This document shows, piece after piece, positions 1-6,271 of a stretch of DNA of 10,234 nucleotides (its first letter is position 1; each line of letters opens with the position of its first letter). The notes below the pieces were generated by a model, which ran no database searches, was not told the origin of the DNA, and was given only the letters and a program-made list of their open reading frames with translations. The position numbers were made by a program, and so were the translations under genes. This stretch comes from JAYWDA01 sp043747555. GTDB taxonomy: Bacteria > Bdellovibrionota > Bdellovibrionia > Bdellovibrionales > Bdellovibrionaceae. The stretch covers positions 1 through 10,234 of the forward strand of contig JAYTOY010000058.1 in assembly GCA_043747555.1 (NCBI GenBank), given 5' to 3'.

Positions 1-14
1 AAAAATCAAACCAG

Positions 15-43
15 AAGCTCAGCCGGTTGTCCGGGGCTTTTTT
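15..43 (+). terminator. Probable intrinsic terminator of an upstream gene
   Basis: AAGC...CCGG-TTGT-CCGG-G-GCTT folds into a stem with an asymmetric internal loop and is followed by six T residues. It would end a plus-strand gene lying before the window. The stem is imperfect, so the call is tentative. Confidence 0.5.
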
Positions 44-179
44 GTTAAAGGTCTAGGTACCTTGTCCACATTTTTCCCACTGTTTTTAGAAAGATCCCAT
101 ATAAATTTCCGAATTCGAAGAGTGATTCTCAAATCCTAGAAAAATCTTAACTAATTCCTTATTTAATCCATCCTATTCG

Positions 180-247
180 TTGAGGCGTCCGAAAAAATGG
201 CCTCCAGTTTGTAATACGGATACCTGTCGAATAACCGACGCCAACAA
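180..247 (+). promoter_or_regulatory. Possible structured 5' leader of the small peptide gene
   Basis: GGCGTC at 184-189 is perfectly complementary to GACGCC at 237-242. The pairing can extend to TTG (180-182) with CAA (245-247) across a small internal loop. Inside it, GTCG (226-229) and CGAC (236-239) form a competing hairpin, and GAGGC (182-186) can pair with GCCTC (200-204). The element ends nine bases before the SD of the peptide gene, so it could affect RNA stability or translation. No confident promoter was found; a TATAAA at 100-105 is a possible -10 box with no good -35 partner. Confidence 0.3.
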
Positions 248-265
248 ATCACCCCAGGGGGAACG

Positions 266-367
266 ATGAAAAAAGTATCTGCAACACCAGCAAAGCCTAA
301 AGCAAAAAAGCCTTCCATCGCTAAGGTTAATTTTTCAGTTATGTATAGCGGAAAATCGACGATGTAA
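266..367 (+). CDS. 33-aa Lys/Pro-rich peptide, candidate precursor or signal peptide
   Basis: I do not recognise this peptide. It has an ATG start preceded by a strong SD (AGGGGG at 256-261, four bases before the ATG) and 33 codons before TAA. The N-terminal half is strongly basic with Pro at 8, 11 and 16 (PAKPKAKKP at residues 8-16). The C-terminal half, SIAKVNFSVMYSGKSTM (17-33), is more neutral and contains Tyr, Ser and Thr but no Cys. This division looks like a leader and core. A perfect terminator follows eight bases after the stop, and the TPR, MFS and peptidase-like genes lie downstream on the same strand. That would give a high dose of the peptide relative to its partners, as in many ribosomal peptide operons. 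There is no hydrophobic signal sequence. If the S9-like hydrolase cut after Pro16, a 17-residue product would result; this is speculation. An alternative is a regulatory leader peptide for the operon. Confidence 0.6.
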   Translation: MKKVSATPAKPKAKKPSIAKVNFSVMYSGKSTM

Positions 368-374
368 GGGCATG

Positions 375-409
375 AAGAAGCCTTGGCTGAGCCAAGGCTT
401 CTTTTTTTT
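375..409 (+). terminator. Strong intrinsic terminator between peptide gene and TPR gene
   Basis: GAAGCCTTGGC (377-387), loop TGA, GCCAAGGCTTC (391-401) is a perfect 11-bp stem. It can extend by two A-T pairs and runs into eight T residues (402-409). The SD of the TPR gene begins 11 bases later, so downstream expression would depend on readthrough or on a separate promoter, which I do not see in this short gap. Confidence 0.9.
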
Positions 410-431
410 AATATTATAAAAGGGAACTTCT

Positions 432-1730
432 ATGAATTTTTCAGGCCTACCAGTTCGTCATCTTCTTCGACAACTTAAAATTGAGACTACAGATTGTGAT
501 CTTCAAATTGCATTGGCTCTTGTATTTGGACTGACTCAAGAAACGCAAGAAGCCCGCAAGAAATCTCATTTAACTCACGCGACAGACATGGGCCATCAAA
601 TTCGCTTTTCTTTAAATGATCGAGTCGACCGCGCTATCACAAAGTTAGCTGCATTTTTCGCAAAACAATTACTTGCAAAGTCTATTCTTGAGGTCTCAGT
701 CGCGTTGCTTGATGAAGACTACACTTCGCAAGTATTTTTTAGGCAGCTTCAGAAAGAGGGGATAAGAGTTCATTCCACTTTGGCTTTATCAACATCTGAA
801 GTTTTACTCGAACTACTTAATGATAAAGAAAAACAGATTTTAAAAACACTCCAGGAAAACAAAAAAGACTTAAATCTAATTTTAAATTTCGCTCGTGAAA
901 GAATTTATTCTGGAGACTATTCAACGGCTTATTCTGTTCTTATGAAAATAGAGCTCTCCGAACGAAACGATAGCGCGCATCATATATTGGGATTGTGCTG
1001 CAATTTTTTTGGAAATACAGATGAATCTGAAACTCATTTCCGCAGGCTCTATGCAAGTTCAAATATAATCTCAAAGGTCAAAGCGGCCTACGTTCTTTCA
1101 ATGCTTTATTTGCGTTTACATCCAAAGGACAAACAAGATTTAGAGGTCGCTGAAAATTTTCTGTCAGCGAGTCATCAACTAATTGAAAGTCATATGACAA
1201 TTCAAGATTACCACTTTCACAGCGTTTTTAACCGAAATGGCTTTGCACTCTGCCTCTTTCGTCGTGGAAAAGTCCACGAGGCATTACAGATGCTTCAGTT
1301 AGGTATCGAAAAGCTTCAGCAAAGTAATGATGGCGCAAAAAACCTTCATCAATCTGTACTTATTTATAATGCCGTTCAATGCCTGAAAGCCCTCAAGCGC
1401 TACGATGAATGCGAAAAGTTATGTCAAACGCTATTAGAAATTGACTCTCTTTTTCCAGAATACTGGCTGGAATTATCAATTGTTTATTTAGAGCAATCAA
1501 AATTTAAATTGGCGTTAGCAAGCATTAAAAAAGCCGAAAACTTAGATGCATTTATTCCAGAAATCTATGCGCTTCGGGGTTATCTTTACCTTAACCAGGG
1601 CAGAACCGATTTAGCTTTAAAGAATTATAAACGGGCGGCGCTTCTGGCGCCTCAAAACTCAACTTATCAATCTGATTTAGATTACTGTATTGAACTTCAA
1701 TCAGAAAACATTTTGGAGAATATTTTATGA
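432..1730 (+). CDS. TPR-repeat protein with an unrecognised N-terminal domain
   Basis: This is a soluble 432-aa protein with no signal peptide or membrane segment. Residues about 1-140 form a mixed alpha/beta domain I do not recognise. From about 150 onward the sequence consists of helical hairpins of tetratricopeptide type. The clearest are at about 310-340 (YNAVQCLKALKRYDECEKLC), 343-372 (YWLELSIVYLEQSKFKLALASIKKA) and 377-406 (IYALRGYLYLNQGRTDLALKNYKRA), with weaker ones at about 180-210 and 265-298. TPR arrays bind peptides or partner proteins, so binding of the upstream 33-aa peptide is an attractive but unproven role. Rap-like peptide receptors of Gram-positive bacteria are TPR proteins too, but no helix-turn-helix or response-regulator-like motif is visible here. 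The SD AAGGGAA (about 420-426) supports the ATG at 432. The stop overlaps the start of the MFS gene (ATGA), which implies translational coupling. Confidence 0.85.
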   Translation: MNFSGLPVRHLLRQLKIETTDCDLQIALALVFGLTQETQEARKKSHLTHATDMGHQIRFSLNDRVDRAITKLAAFFAKQLLAKSILEVSVALLDEDYTSQVFFRQLQKEGIRVHSTLALSTSEVLLELLNDKEKQILKTLQENKKDLNLILNFARERIYSGDYSTAYSVLMKIELSERNDSAHHILGLCCNFFGNTDESETHFRRLYASSNIISKVKAAYVLSMLYLRLHPKDKQDLEVAENFLSASHQLIESHMTIQDYHFHSVFNRNGFALCLFRRGKVHEALQMLQLGIEKLQQSNDGAKNLHQSVLIYNAVQCLKALKRYDECEKLCQTLLEIDSLFPEYWLELSIVYLEQSKFKLALASIKKAENLDAFIPEIYALRGYLYLNQGRTDLALKNYKRAALLAPQNSTYQSDLDYCIELQSENILENIL

Positions 1731-2929
1731 ATGCCACTTTAAGATTTTCTTGTTTCCAGGTGTTTTTCTTTATGGTCATGTGGACTTCCAAAACCTTACA
1801 TCCCATTTACTTCGAAAGCGCTGGGTCTCTGGCAAACTTTGGATTAAGTTATTCATGTATGGCCCTGGCAGGATACTTTTCGTTCCTAACAGGATCTTAT
1901 ACAGATCGAATGGGATCAGCAAAGTCCTTAGCATTAGGCTCGATCCTTTATTCCATTGGTTTGTTCGCCAGAGCTTTCCCAGAATCAAAAACATTAGCGA
2001 TTTTCAGTGGACTGATTGCAGGTGTTGGGGCTTCAATGACATTAAATTCGCTACGCCTTTGGATGCTAGAGAATGCCACTTCTGAAAATAAGGCGCGATG
2101 GGTGGGGCTTAAATCTTCGACGGCTGCATTAGGCACAGCCGTGGGTTGTACTTTAGCTGGATTTCTACCAACACTTAGTTTTTTGGCAGTTTCTGTAAAA
2201 GTTATTTTAATGAGTTCAGGTGTAACGTTATTTGTAGTCGGAGTAGTCATTTTCATATTTTCACATAAAAAGAATAGAGGTCTATCGGACCATAAAGAAT
2301 CGCCACTCAAAAATATTAAAAAAGTTTTCATTCAACATCGGCGTTTAGCTATATTTACGTCGACGATCGGAGCCTTAACTGGTTTCTACGTCAGTTTTGT
2401 CAGTCCCTATTTGCCACTCATCATGAAAGAAAAGGGTTTTTCTTTAGAATCCATTGGTCTATCGATCGGAGTTTTTTCATTGATTCGATTTTTCTTAGAT
2501 CCAATCATTGCCCGTTGGATTGAAAAAAAGAAGTCAGATTCTCTAAAAATCTTTTTATTTGCAGAATTTGCGATTTTATTTGTGACTGGAATATTCGCGT
2601 TGGCTGTTTCCAAAGAAATGTTTATTGGCTTTTTAGTTCTAAGAAGTGTGGCCTTAGGTTTTTCAACGATTTCGGAAGAGCTTTTATGGATCCAAAAGTT
2701 TCCCCGTGAAATCGTCGGATTACTTTTCGGCCTCAATCAATCTTTCTATTTCTTAGGGGATTTTCTTGGGGGCTTGGTTAACGGATCACTTTATCAGACA
2801 TTTGGTTTAGCTGCGTGTGTAGGTATTGCGGTGACCACGATTATTGCGAATGCCTATCTATTTACCGTACTTTTTAAGAAGAATCTCCAAGAAACATTGG
2901 TTGATAAGGCAACGGCGGTTGTTGCGTGA
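1727..2929 (+). CDS. MFS transporter, 12-TM type
   Basis: This is a 400-aa integral membrane protein of normal length for the major facilitator superfamily. A hydrophobic first helix (about 8-22) is followed by the loop 2-3 signature GSYTDRMGSAK (56-66), which matches MFS motif A (GxxxDRxGxxx[RK]). Hydrophobic helices then continue through to about residue 388. A basic central loop (about 175-200, KKNRG...) separates the two six-helix halves. The GGAG SD (1715-1718) fits the ATG at 1727, which overlaps the TPR stop; the stop overlaps the next gene's start (GTGA). Lying between a peptide-binding-type protein and a peptidase-like hydrolase, it is a candidate exporter for the product of the cassette, possibly the peptide itself. 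The substrate cannot be read from sequence. It could also be a drug or metabolite exporter. Confidence 0.88.
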   Translation: MNATLRFSCFQVFFFMVMWTSKTLHPIYFESAGSLANFGLSYSCMALAGYFSFLTGSYTDRMGSAKSLALGSILYSIGLFARAFPESKTLAIFSGLIAGVGASMTLNSLRLWMLENATSENKARWVGLKSSTAALGTAVGCTLAGFLPTLSFLAVSVKVILMSSGVTLFVVGVVIFIFSHKKNRGLSDHKESPLKNIKKVFIQHRRLAIFTSTIGALTGFYVSFVSPYLPLIMKEKGFSLESIGLSIGVFSLIRFFLDPIIARWIEKKKSDSLKIFLFAEFAILFVTGIFALAVSKEMFIGFLVLRSVALGFSTISEELLWIQKFPREIVGLLFGLNQSFYFLGDFLGGLVNGSLYQTFGLAACVGIAVTTIIANAYLFTVLFKKNLQETLVDKATAVVA

Positions 2930-3786
2930 AGGAAGCTCGCCGAATCTGGCTTATGGATCAAAGACTTATTCGTGCACAAAGGCGGGGGAGAGCTCCCTCA
3001 TTCAAAGAGCACATTCTGACTGGTTACCAGGGTCTTGTGTCTAATCGAAATTTACTTCAGATTTCGAATCTTGCCTCCCAGTGCACAGAAAAAAGACTGA
3101 CTTTAGCAGGCGGTGCTGAAGTCATTCTTCTGGTTCCGGTTATAAAAAGTTCGCAGGTGCTAGTGAGTTTTCATGGCGGGCCCGAAAGTTATGAAGGCAC
3201 TGAAATAAGATATCTTGGGTTGTACCGAGCCCTACTTAAGAAAGGTTGGACCATTGCGATTCTTAACTATCGTGGTTCTACGAAGCTCAGCAGTTCAAAA
3301 AAAAATAATTGGAAAAACTGGAAAAATTCGATCATTAGCGACTTTAAGGATCTAAAGTCGATCCCCGAAATAAAATTGAAAACGATCAGTTTATTAGGCG
3401 CAAGTTTTGGCGGCGCCCTTGCTTTAATAATTTCTAGATCATTTAAAATAAAGAAGTGTGTTTTGTTAAGTCCTTTGCTTGATCTGAAAACCCAAAGAGA
3501 TCGCGCAGGTCATGAATATAAAAGCTGGTTTTCTTCGCGATTTTCGCTTAAAGACTACGAGGATTTTTCTTTTAAGAATCTAACCGAGGAACTATCAGCT
3601 AAAGCGCTTGTTATCTGCAGTCAGAAAGATGAAGTTTTGGGGAATTCGATGAATAGGCTTTTAATAAGTAGATTTAAAAATAGCCTGGCGTTTAAAGTTT
3701 TATATCAGCGGGCCGCCCATCTTCCGAAATCATATCATCTTGCTTGTGAAAGATATGATTTAGCTTTCAAATTTTTGAATGATTGA
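2926..3786 (+). CDS. Alpha/beta hydrolase, prolyl-oligopeptidase (S9)-like catalytic domain
   Basis: This is a 286-aa cytoplasmic protein without a signal peptide. Hallmarks of the S9 peptidase catalytic domain are present: oxyanion-loop HGGP (83-86), NYRGS (114-118), nucleophile elbow GASFGG (158-163, Ser160), and a likely acid Asp235 in SQKDEV. The catalytic His is probably His265 in RAAHLP. The N-terminal beta-propeller of classical S9 enzymes is absent, so it is a stand-alone hydrolase. S9 relatives cut after proline or release N-terminal acyl residues, and some mature ribosomal peptides. Here it may process the Pro-containing 33-aa peptide, but esterase or thioesterase activity is also possible. 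The GTG start overlaps the MFS stop by four bases; an ATG at codon 10 is an alternative but lacks a well-placed SD. The last 52 bases are overlapped on the other strand by a decayed four-helix-bundle gene. No terminator is visible after the stop. Confidence 0.82.
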   Translation: MKEARRIWLMDQRLIRAQRRGRAPSFKEHILTGYQGLVSNRNLLQISNLASQCTEKRLTLAGGAEVILLVPVIKSSQVLVSFHGGPESYEGTEIRYLGLYRALLKKGWTIAILNYRGSTKLSSSKKNNWKNWKNSIISDFKDLKSIPEIKLKTISLLGASFGGALALIISRSFKIKKCVLLSPLLDLKTQRDRAGHEYKSWFSSRFSLKDYEDFSFKNLTEELSAKALVICSQKDEVLGNSMNRLLISRFKNSLAFKVLYQRAAHLPKSYHLACERYDLAFKFLND

Positions 3787-3965
3787 AAGTAAATATTTGC
3801 GAGTTGGAAAATTGTTTCGCATTCTTTGAGGGATGCGTAGGCTGTTTGGTAGTAACGCTTCTTTTCTTTTTCTGATGGTTTTGCGTTTCCTTCGGATAGG
3901 TTTAAGGCAATCGATGATGAGCCTCGGGTGAGTTGGTCTCTTAGGTTTCCTTTGAGCTTTTGATT
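3735..3965 (-). pseudogene. Remnant of a four-helix-bundle (23S rRNA IVS-type) protein gene
   Basis: Reading the minus strand from about 3959 to 3798 gives a clear match to the core of the four-helix-bundle family: NLRDQLTRGSSSIALNLSEG, then basic EKEKKRYYQTAYASLKECE and IFQLA. The frame is open from about 4095 to the stop at 3735-3737 but has no ATG, GTG or TTG start. The expected first helix is absent and is replaced by low-complexity sequence derived from palindromes. Downstream of FQLAN the sequence no longer resembles the family and runs into the complement of the hydrolase 3' end. Both ends thus appear lost. These proteins occur singly or in 23S rRNA intervening sequences and are related to the Avd accessory proteins of diversity-generating retroelements; no reverse transcriptase is present here. 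Confidence 0.75.
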
Positions 3966-3990
3966 TGTGATTTTACTGCTACGGCCGTCT

Positions 3991-4065
3991 GTATTCGGTA
4001 CAGTATTCGGAATACTGCTAATGGTATTCTGAATGGTGTAGTTCCATTTTGCAGATGCAAAATGG
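3991..4065. repeat. Cluster of short palindromes and GTATTC repeats
   Basis: CAGTATTC-G-GAATACTG (4001-4017) is a near-perfect palindrome. GTATTCGG occurs at 3991 and 4003, and a third variant GTATTCTG at 4024. CCATTTTGC-AGAT-GCAAAATGG (4044-4065) is a perfect 9-bp hairpin, and ACGGCCGT (3981-3988) is a further palindrome just before the cluster. No long T-run follows, so these are not intrinsic terminators. They sit where the four-helix-bundle gene loses its 5' end and may be a REP-like element or a rearrangement junction. Confidence 0.6.
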
Positions 4066-4240
4066 TAGGGGGAGAGGGCAGTCGGGAGGCATTTTCAACT
4101 ATCGAAGACAATTAGGAAAAAATAAACAATTCAAACACTTGGGACGCTTTGGCTTCCGTCACTTTCTACTGATTTCTATGGTTTTCTGATGGGGTTGGAG
4201 ACGAATCAACGTCCAATTCTGAGAATTTCTTTATTTTATG
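4066..4240. other. Intergenic stretch without a recognisable gene
   Basis: A G-rich start (GGTAGGGGGAGAGGG) leads into AT-rich sequence. A 44-codon plus-strand frame (4055-4189) opens with ATG but has no SD and no recognisable product. The minus-strand frames contain stops. I see no RNA gene or promoter here. Confidence 0.5.
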
Positions 4241-4242
4241 CA

Positions 4243-4288
4243 TAATCTGAGATTAAGTCTTGTGATTAATCCTAGATTAAGCTATATT
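4243..4288 (+). promoter_or_regulatory. Toxin-antitoxin promoter with two palindromic operators
   Basis: The -35 TTGTGA (4260-4265) and -10 TATATT (4283-4288) are separated by exactly 17 bases. Operator 1 is TAATC-TGA-GATTA (4243-4255). Operator 2 is TTAATC-CTA-GATTAA (4266-4280), lying wholly in the spacer. The two share the half-site and the 3-bp centre, and their centres are 24 bp apart. Autorepression by the HTH domain of the antitoxin, alone or with the toxin, is the expected mode for mqsRA-type operons. Confidence 0.75.
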
Positions 4289-4293
4289 GAGCT

Positions 4294-4668
4294 GTGAGCC
4301 AAACAGCTAAGTACGACCTAAAGGCAGTTCAGCATCTTTGCAAGTCAGCAGATCTTGGGAATATTTGGTTTCCAGCGCCATCTCGGTCAATTAATAAGGT
4401 GATCGAGGTTTACGCCGGAACAGACGCTCCTAAGAGCTATGAAGAGGCTATGCAGTTTATATTGAGTGGTATTCAGGTATTGAGCCCGAGTGATTTTGTG
4501 GAGCGAGTGCTGCAGTGGGGAGCAACAGTAGCAGATGTTTATGGACTGATCTTTGATAGTCGCACGTGGTATGTGAAGTTTATATTTGAAAATGGTGTTC
4601 TGGAGCAAATTTCGTTTCATCCTCCAGAAAAACCAATGAAGACAGTAAAAGGTAAAACAGTTGGCTAA
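4294..4668 (+). CDS. mqsR: MqsR-family toxin (putative mRNA endoribonuclease)
   Basis: This 124-aa protein has the MqsR layout: KYDL near the N terminus (6-9), LSPSDFVERV (63-72), ADVYG (80-84), WYVKF (92-96) and the C-terminal ISFHPPEK (106-113). MqsR of E. coli is an RNase of the RelE-like fold that cleaves mRNA at GC-containing sites and is neutralised by MqsA. By hand alignment Tyr93 and Lys95 match the YLK motif of E. coli MqsR, while E. coli Lys56 and Gln68 appear to correspond to Glu70 and Ala80. Target specificity may therefore differ. The start must be the GTG at 4294: an in-frame TGA lies at 4288-4290 and no other start codon precedes the conserved N terminus. There is no SD, and the -10 box ends five bases upstream, so the mRNA is probably leaderless. 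The antitoxin gene follows after 12 bases. Confidence 0.75.
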   Translation: MSQTAKYDLKAVQHLCKSADLGNIWFPAPSRSINKVIEVYAGTDAPKSYEEAMQFILSGIQVLSPSDFVERVLQWGATVADVYGLIFDSRTWYVKFIFENGVLEQISFHPPEKPMKTVKGKTVG

Positions 4669-4680
4669 AAAGGAGTTTTT

Positions 4681-5112
4681 ATGATTCATCCCAAGCGTTG
4701 TGGAAATTGTGGTTCTGAGAAGCTTCAGAAGTTGGGAAAAGACTTCCTGACTCTTCCTTGGCGTGACTATCCTGCAGTTCTGCTAATCAAATCTGTTGAT
4801 GGTTTTAAGTGTGAAAACTGCGGAGAACTGATTCTAAGTGCAGCTCAGATGAAGGACCTGGATTCAAAGATCGAAACCTCGATTGCTCACTATGTGCAAA
4901 ACTTTTTGATCTTGATTCTCAAGCGAGAAAATTGTGAGCAAAAAGAAATTGCCGCCCACCTTGGAGTCAGTCCTGAGTATCTGTCAGAAATTAAAAGTGG
5001 TCGTAAGATTCCGAAGTTTCAAACCTTTAATTTTTTAAAAACGCTGGCCTATGATGCGAATTCATTTAAAATTTCGCACCCAACGTACCAGCCCAAAAAA
5101 GCAACTGCTTAA
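4681..5112 (+). CDS. mqsA: MqsA-like antitoxin: zinc-finger plus XRE-type HTH
   Basis: This is a 143-aa protein with the two-domain layout of MqsA/YgiT antitoxins. The N-terminal domain carries two CxxC knuckles, Cys7/Cys10 and Cys44/Cys47, which bind structural zinc in the family and contact the toxin. A linker helix (about 58-82) leads to an XRE-type helix-turn-helix at about 84-122, with recognition region LGVSPEYLSEIKSGRKIP. It should neutralise the preceding toxin and repress the operon by binding the TAATC-N3-GATTA palindromes. It has a strong SD (AGGAG at 4671-4675), unlike the toxin, which would favour antitoxin synthesis. The toxin-first order is typical of mqsRA. The C-terminal tail (about 125-143) is basic and disordered-looking. 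Confidence 0.82.
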   Translation: MIHPKRCGNCGSEKLQKLGKDFLTLPWRDYPAVLLIKSVDGFKCENCGELILSAAQMKDLDSKIETSIAHYVQNFLILILKRENCEQKEIAAHLGVSPEYLSEIKSGRKIPKFQTFNFLKTLAYDANSFKISHPTYQPKKATA

Positions 5113-5134
5113 GCGGCTCTTTGCAAACACAATC

Positions 5135-5174
5135 CCGATTAGTTATGTTTTCCGATGGCAAATCGGTCTTTTTT
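5135..5174 (+). terminator. Intrinsic terminator after the toxin-antitoxin operon
   Basis: CCGAT (5152-5156), loop GGCAA, ATCGG (5162-5166) is followed by TC and six T residues (5169-5174). The same 3' arm can instead pair with CCGATT at 5135-5140, giving two mutually exclusive stems. It lies 22 bases beyond the antitoxin stop and just before the end of the convergent minus-strand operon. Confidence 0.7.
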
Positions 5175-5196
5175 CTATCCTAATTTTTTATGCACC

Positions 5197-5721
5197 TCAT
5201 TTAGAACCTGGCTCGCCATTCCCATTTAAAAGAGAAGGGCTAAAAGTTTTATATTCAAGGGAGTTTTGCAAGATGGCCGCTCTGGCGGCAGGAGTTTTTG
5301 CCTCATAGATCATATCAACAGTGCTATCAATTTTATCTGACGGCAAATAAATCGTTGATCTATTTGTTGATGGCATTTGAGGAATAGTTTTAATTGCCTC
5401 TCTGATTTGTTCTCTTGTTGGACTTGGGGCTTGCAGCGCTGGTGAGGATTCAACAGCATGATTTGCCTTTAATTCTTTTAGCTGTAATCCCAACAAGTCA
5501 ATTGCGGAAGATATCTGATGGGACTGTGTTTTCAACTCAGTTACCGCCGAGTCTATCTGTTCTGCTTGCTTATGAATTTGGAGAACTCTGTCCAATAACG
5601 AAGACGTTTGCCAGAGAGCCGAAAGTGCTGCGATACCAATCAATAGCGTGCCGAATCCCTGTGGGTGTGGACTAAAAGTCCAATTCCAAAATCGCGCCAT
5701 GAGATTTTTCATTATAGTCAT
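5197..5721 (-). CDS. Membrane-anchored coiled-coil protein, function unknown
   Basis: I do not recognise a family for this 174-aa protein. A short basic N terminus is followed by one hydrophobic segment (about 23-38), an N-terminal anchor. Residues about 42-86 form a heptad-like coiled coil rich in Gln, Leu and Ile (QAEQIDSAVTELKTQSHQIS). The remainder is Pro/Ser-rich with one helical stretch around 102-112 and ends in a low-complexity tail. It starts one base after the stop of the preceding exported protein, so the two are translated together, and it is the last gene of the five-gene operon. ATG codons at 1, 4 and 8 are all possible starts; the first is closest to the SD-like AGG. A structural or scaffold role at the inner membrane is a guess. 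Confidence 0.7.
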   Translation of the reverse strand: MTIMKNLMARFWNWTFSPHPQGFGTLLIGIAALSALWQTSSLLDRVLQIHKQAEQIDSAVTELKTQSHQISSAIDLLGLQLKELKANHAVESSPALQAPSPTREQIREAIKTIPQMPSTNRSTIYLPSDKIDSTVDMIYEAKTPAARAAILQNSLEYKTFSPSLLNGNGEPGSK

Positions 5722-5722
5722 C

Positions 5723-6250
5723 TCATTTTACCTCAAAGTCATAGGCTTCAATTTGAACACCATCAAATGAAAGACTCATCTGATATTTACCTCTAGGATC
5801 ACTTGCGGCGATCCCCCAATAGAACGCAGTTTGACCAAGGGATTCTGCCACTTCCTCATTTATGATAATTGTATGACCGTCTTTAGAAATCGTAAGTTCA
5901 CCAGGCTTGCAGGTTCGACATGGAAAATTTTCTGGAGAACTTGGAACTACGAGTTTGATTTGTATTTTTATTTTTGGATTTGGCTTTATTGAGGTAAAGC
6001 GCACACCAATTCCAAAGTCTTCGCCACTATGAACAATAAGATCTTGTGCTTTTTTTTCAAAACCTTTTTGTTTGTTCCCAGCGGGTACAACAAAGAACCA
6101 CTGTTCAATTACTGATGACCCACCATTCCATGTCGATGGTTTTTCTATTGATGAATATTGGTTAGAAGTAGTGCTGTTGGATGAGTATACGACGCCACAA
6201 AATAGCGTGGCCGCAAAAATAATTAAACCTGGTAATGAAAGTCGACGCAT
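5723..6250 (-). CDS. Exported beta-rich protein, function unknown
   Basis: This 175-aa protein begins with MRRLSLPGLIIFAATLFCGV, a typical Sec signal peptide with cleavage probably near residues 22-24. There is no proper lipobox (TLFC rather than LxGC), so it is probably periplasmic. The mature part alternates short hydrophobic strands and ends with DPRGKYQMSLSFDG and EAYDFEV, like an Ig-like beta-sandwich. One CxxC pair (Cys111, Cys114) could form a disulfide or bind a metal. The SD GGGAGA, about 10 bases before the ATG, supports the start. It lies 21 bases after the protease gene and one base before the coiled-coil gene. It may be a partner or substrate-side accessory of the protease, but nothing in the sequence proves this. 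Confidence 0.72.
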   Translation of the reverse strand: MRRLSLPGLIIFAATLFCGVVYSSNSTTSNQYSSIEKPSTWNGGSSVIEQWFFVVPAGNKQKGFEKKAQDLIVHSGEDFGIGVRFTSIKPNPKIKIQIKLVVPSSPENFPCRTCKPGELTISKDGHTIIINEEVAESLGQTAFYWGIAASDPRGKYQMSLSFDGVQIEAYDFEVK

Positions 6251-6271
6251 TTAGTGTTTCTCCCTTGGATT

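Noticed and set aside
1690..2085. Long plus-strand frame overlapping the TPR/MFS junction
   Set aside because: It is out of frame with two well-supported genes, has no SD and encodes no recognisable domain; a shadow frame.
3735..4096. Part of a diversity-generating retroelement, because Avd proteins are four-helix bundles
   Set aside because: No reverse transcriptase and no template/variable repeat pair is visible in the window.
4055..4189. 44-codon plus-strand frame starting inside the palindrome at 4044-4065
   Set aside because: No SD, start codon inside a hairpin loop, and an unremarkable Arg/Gly-rich product; probably chance.
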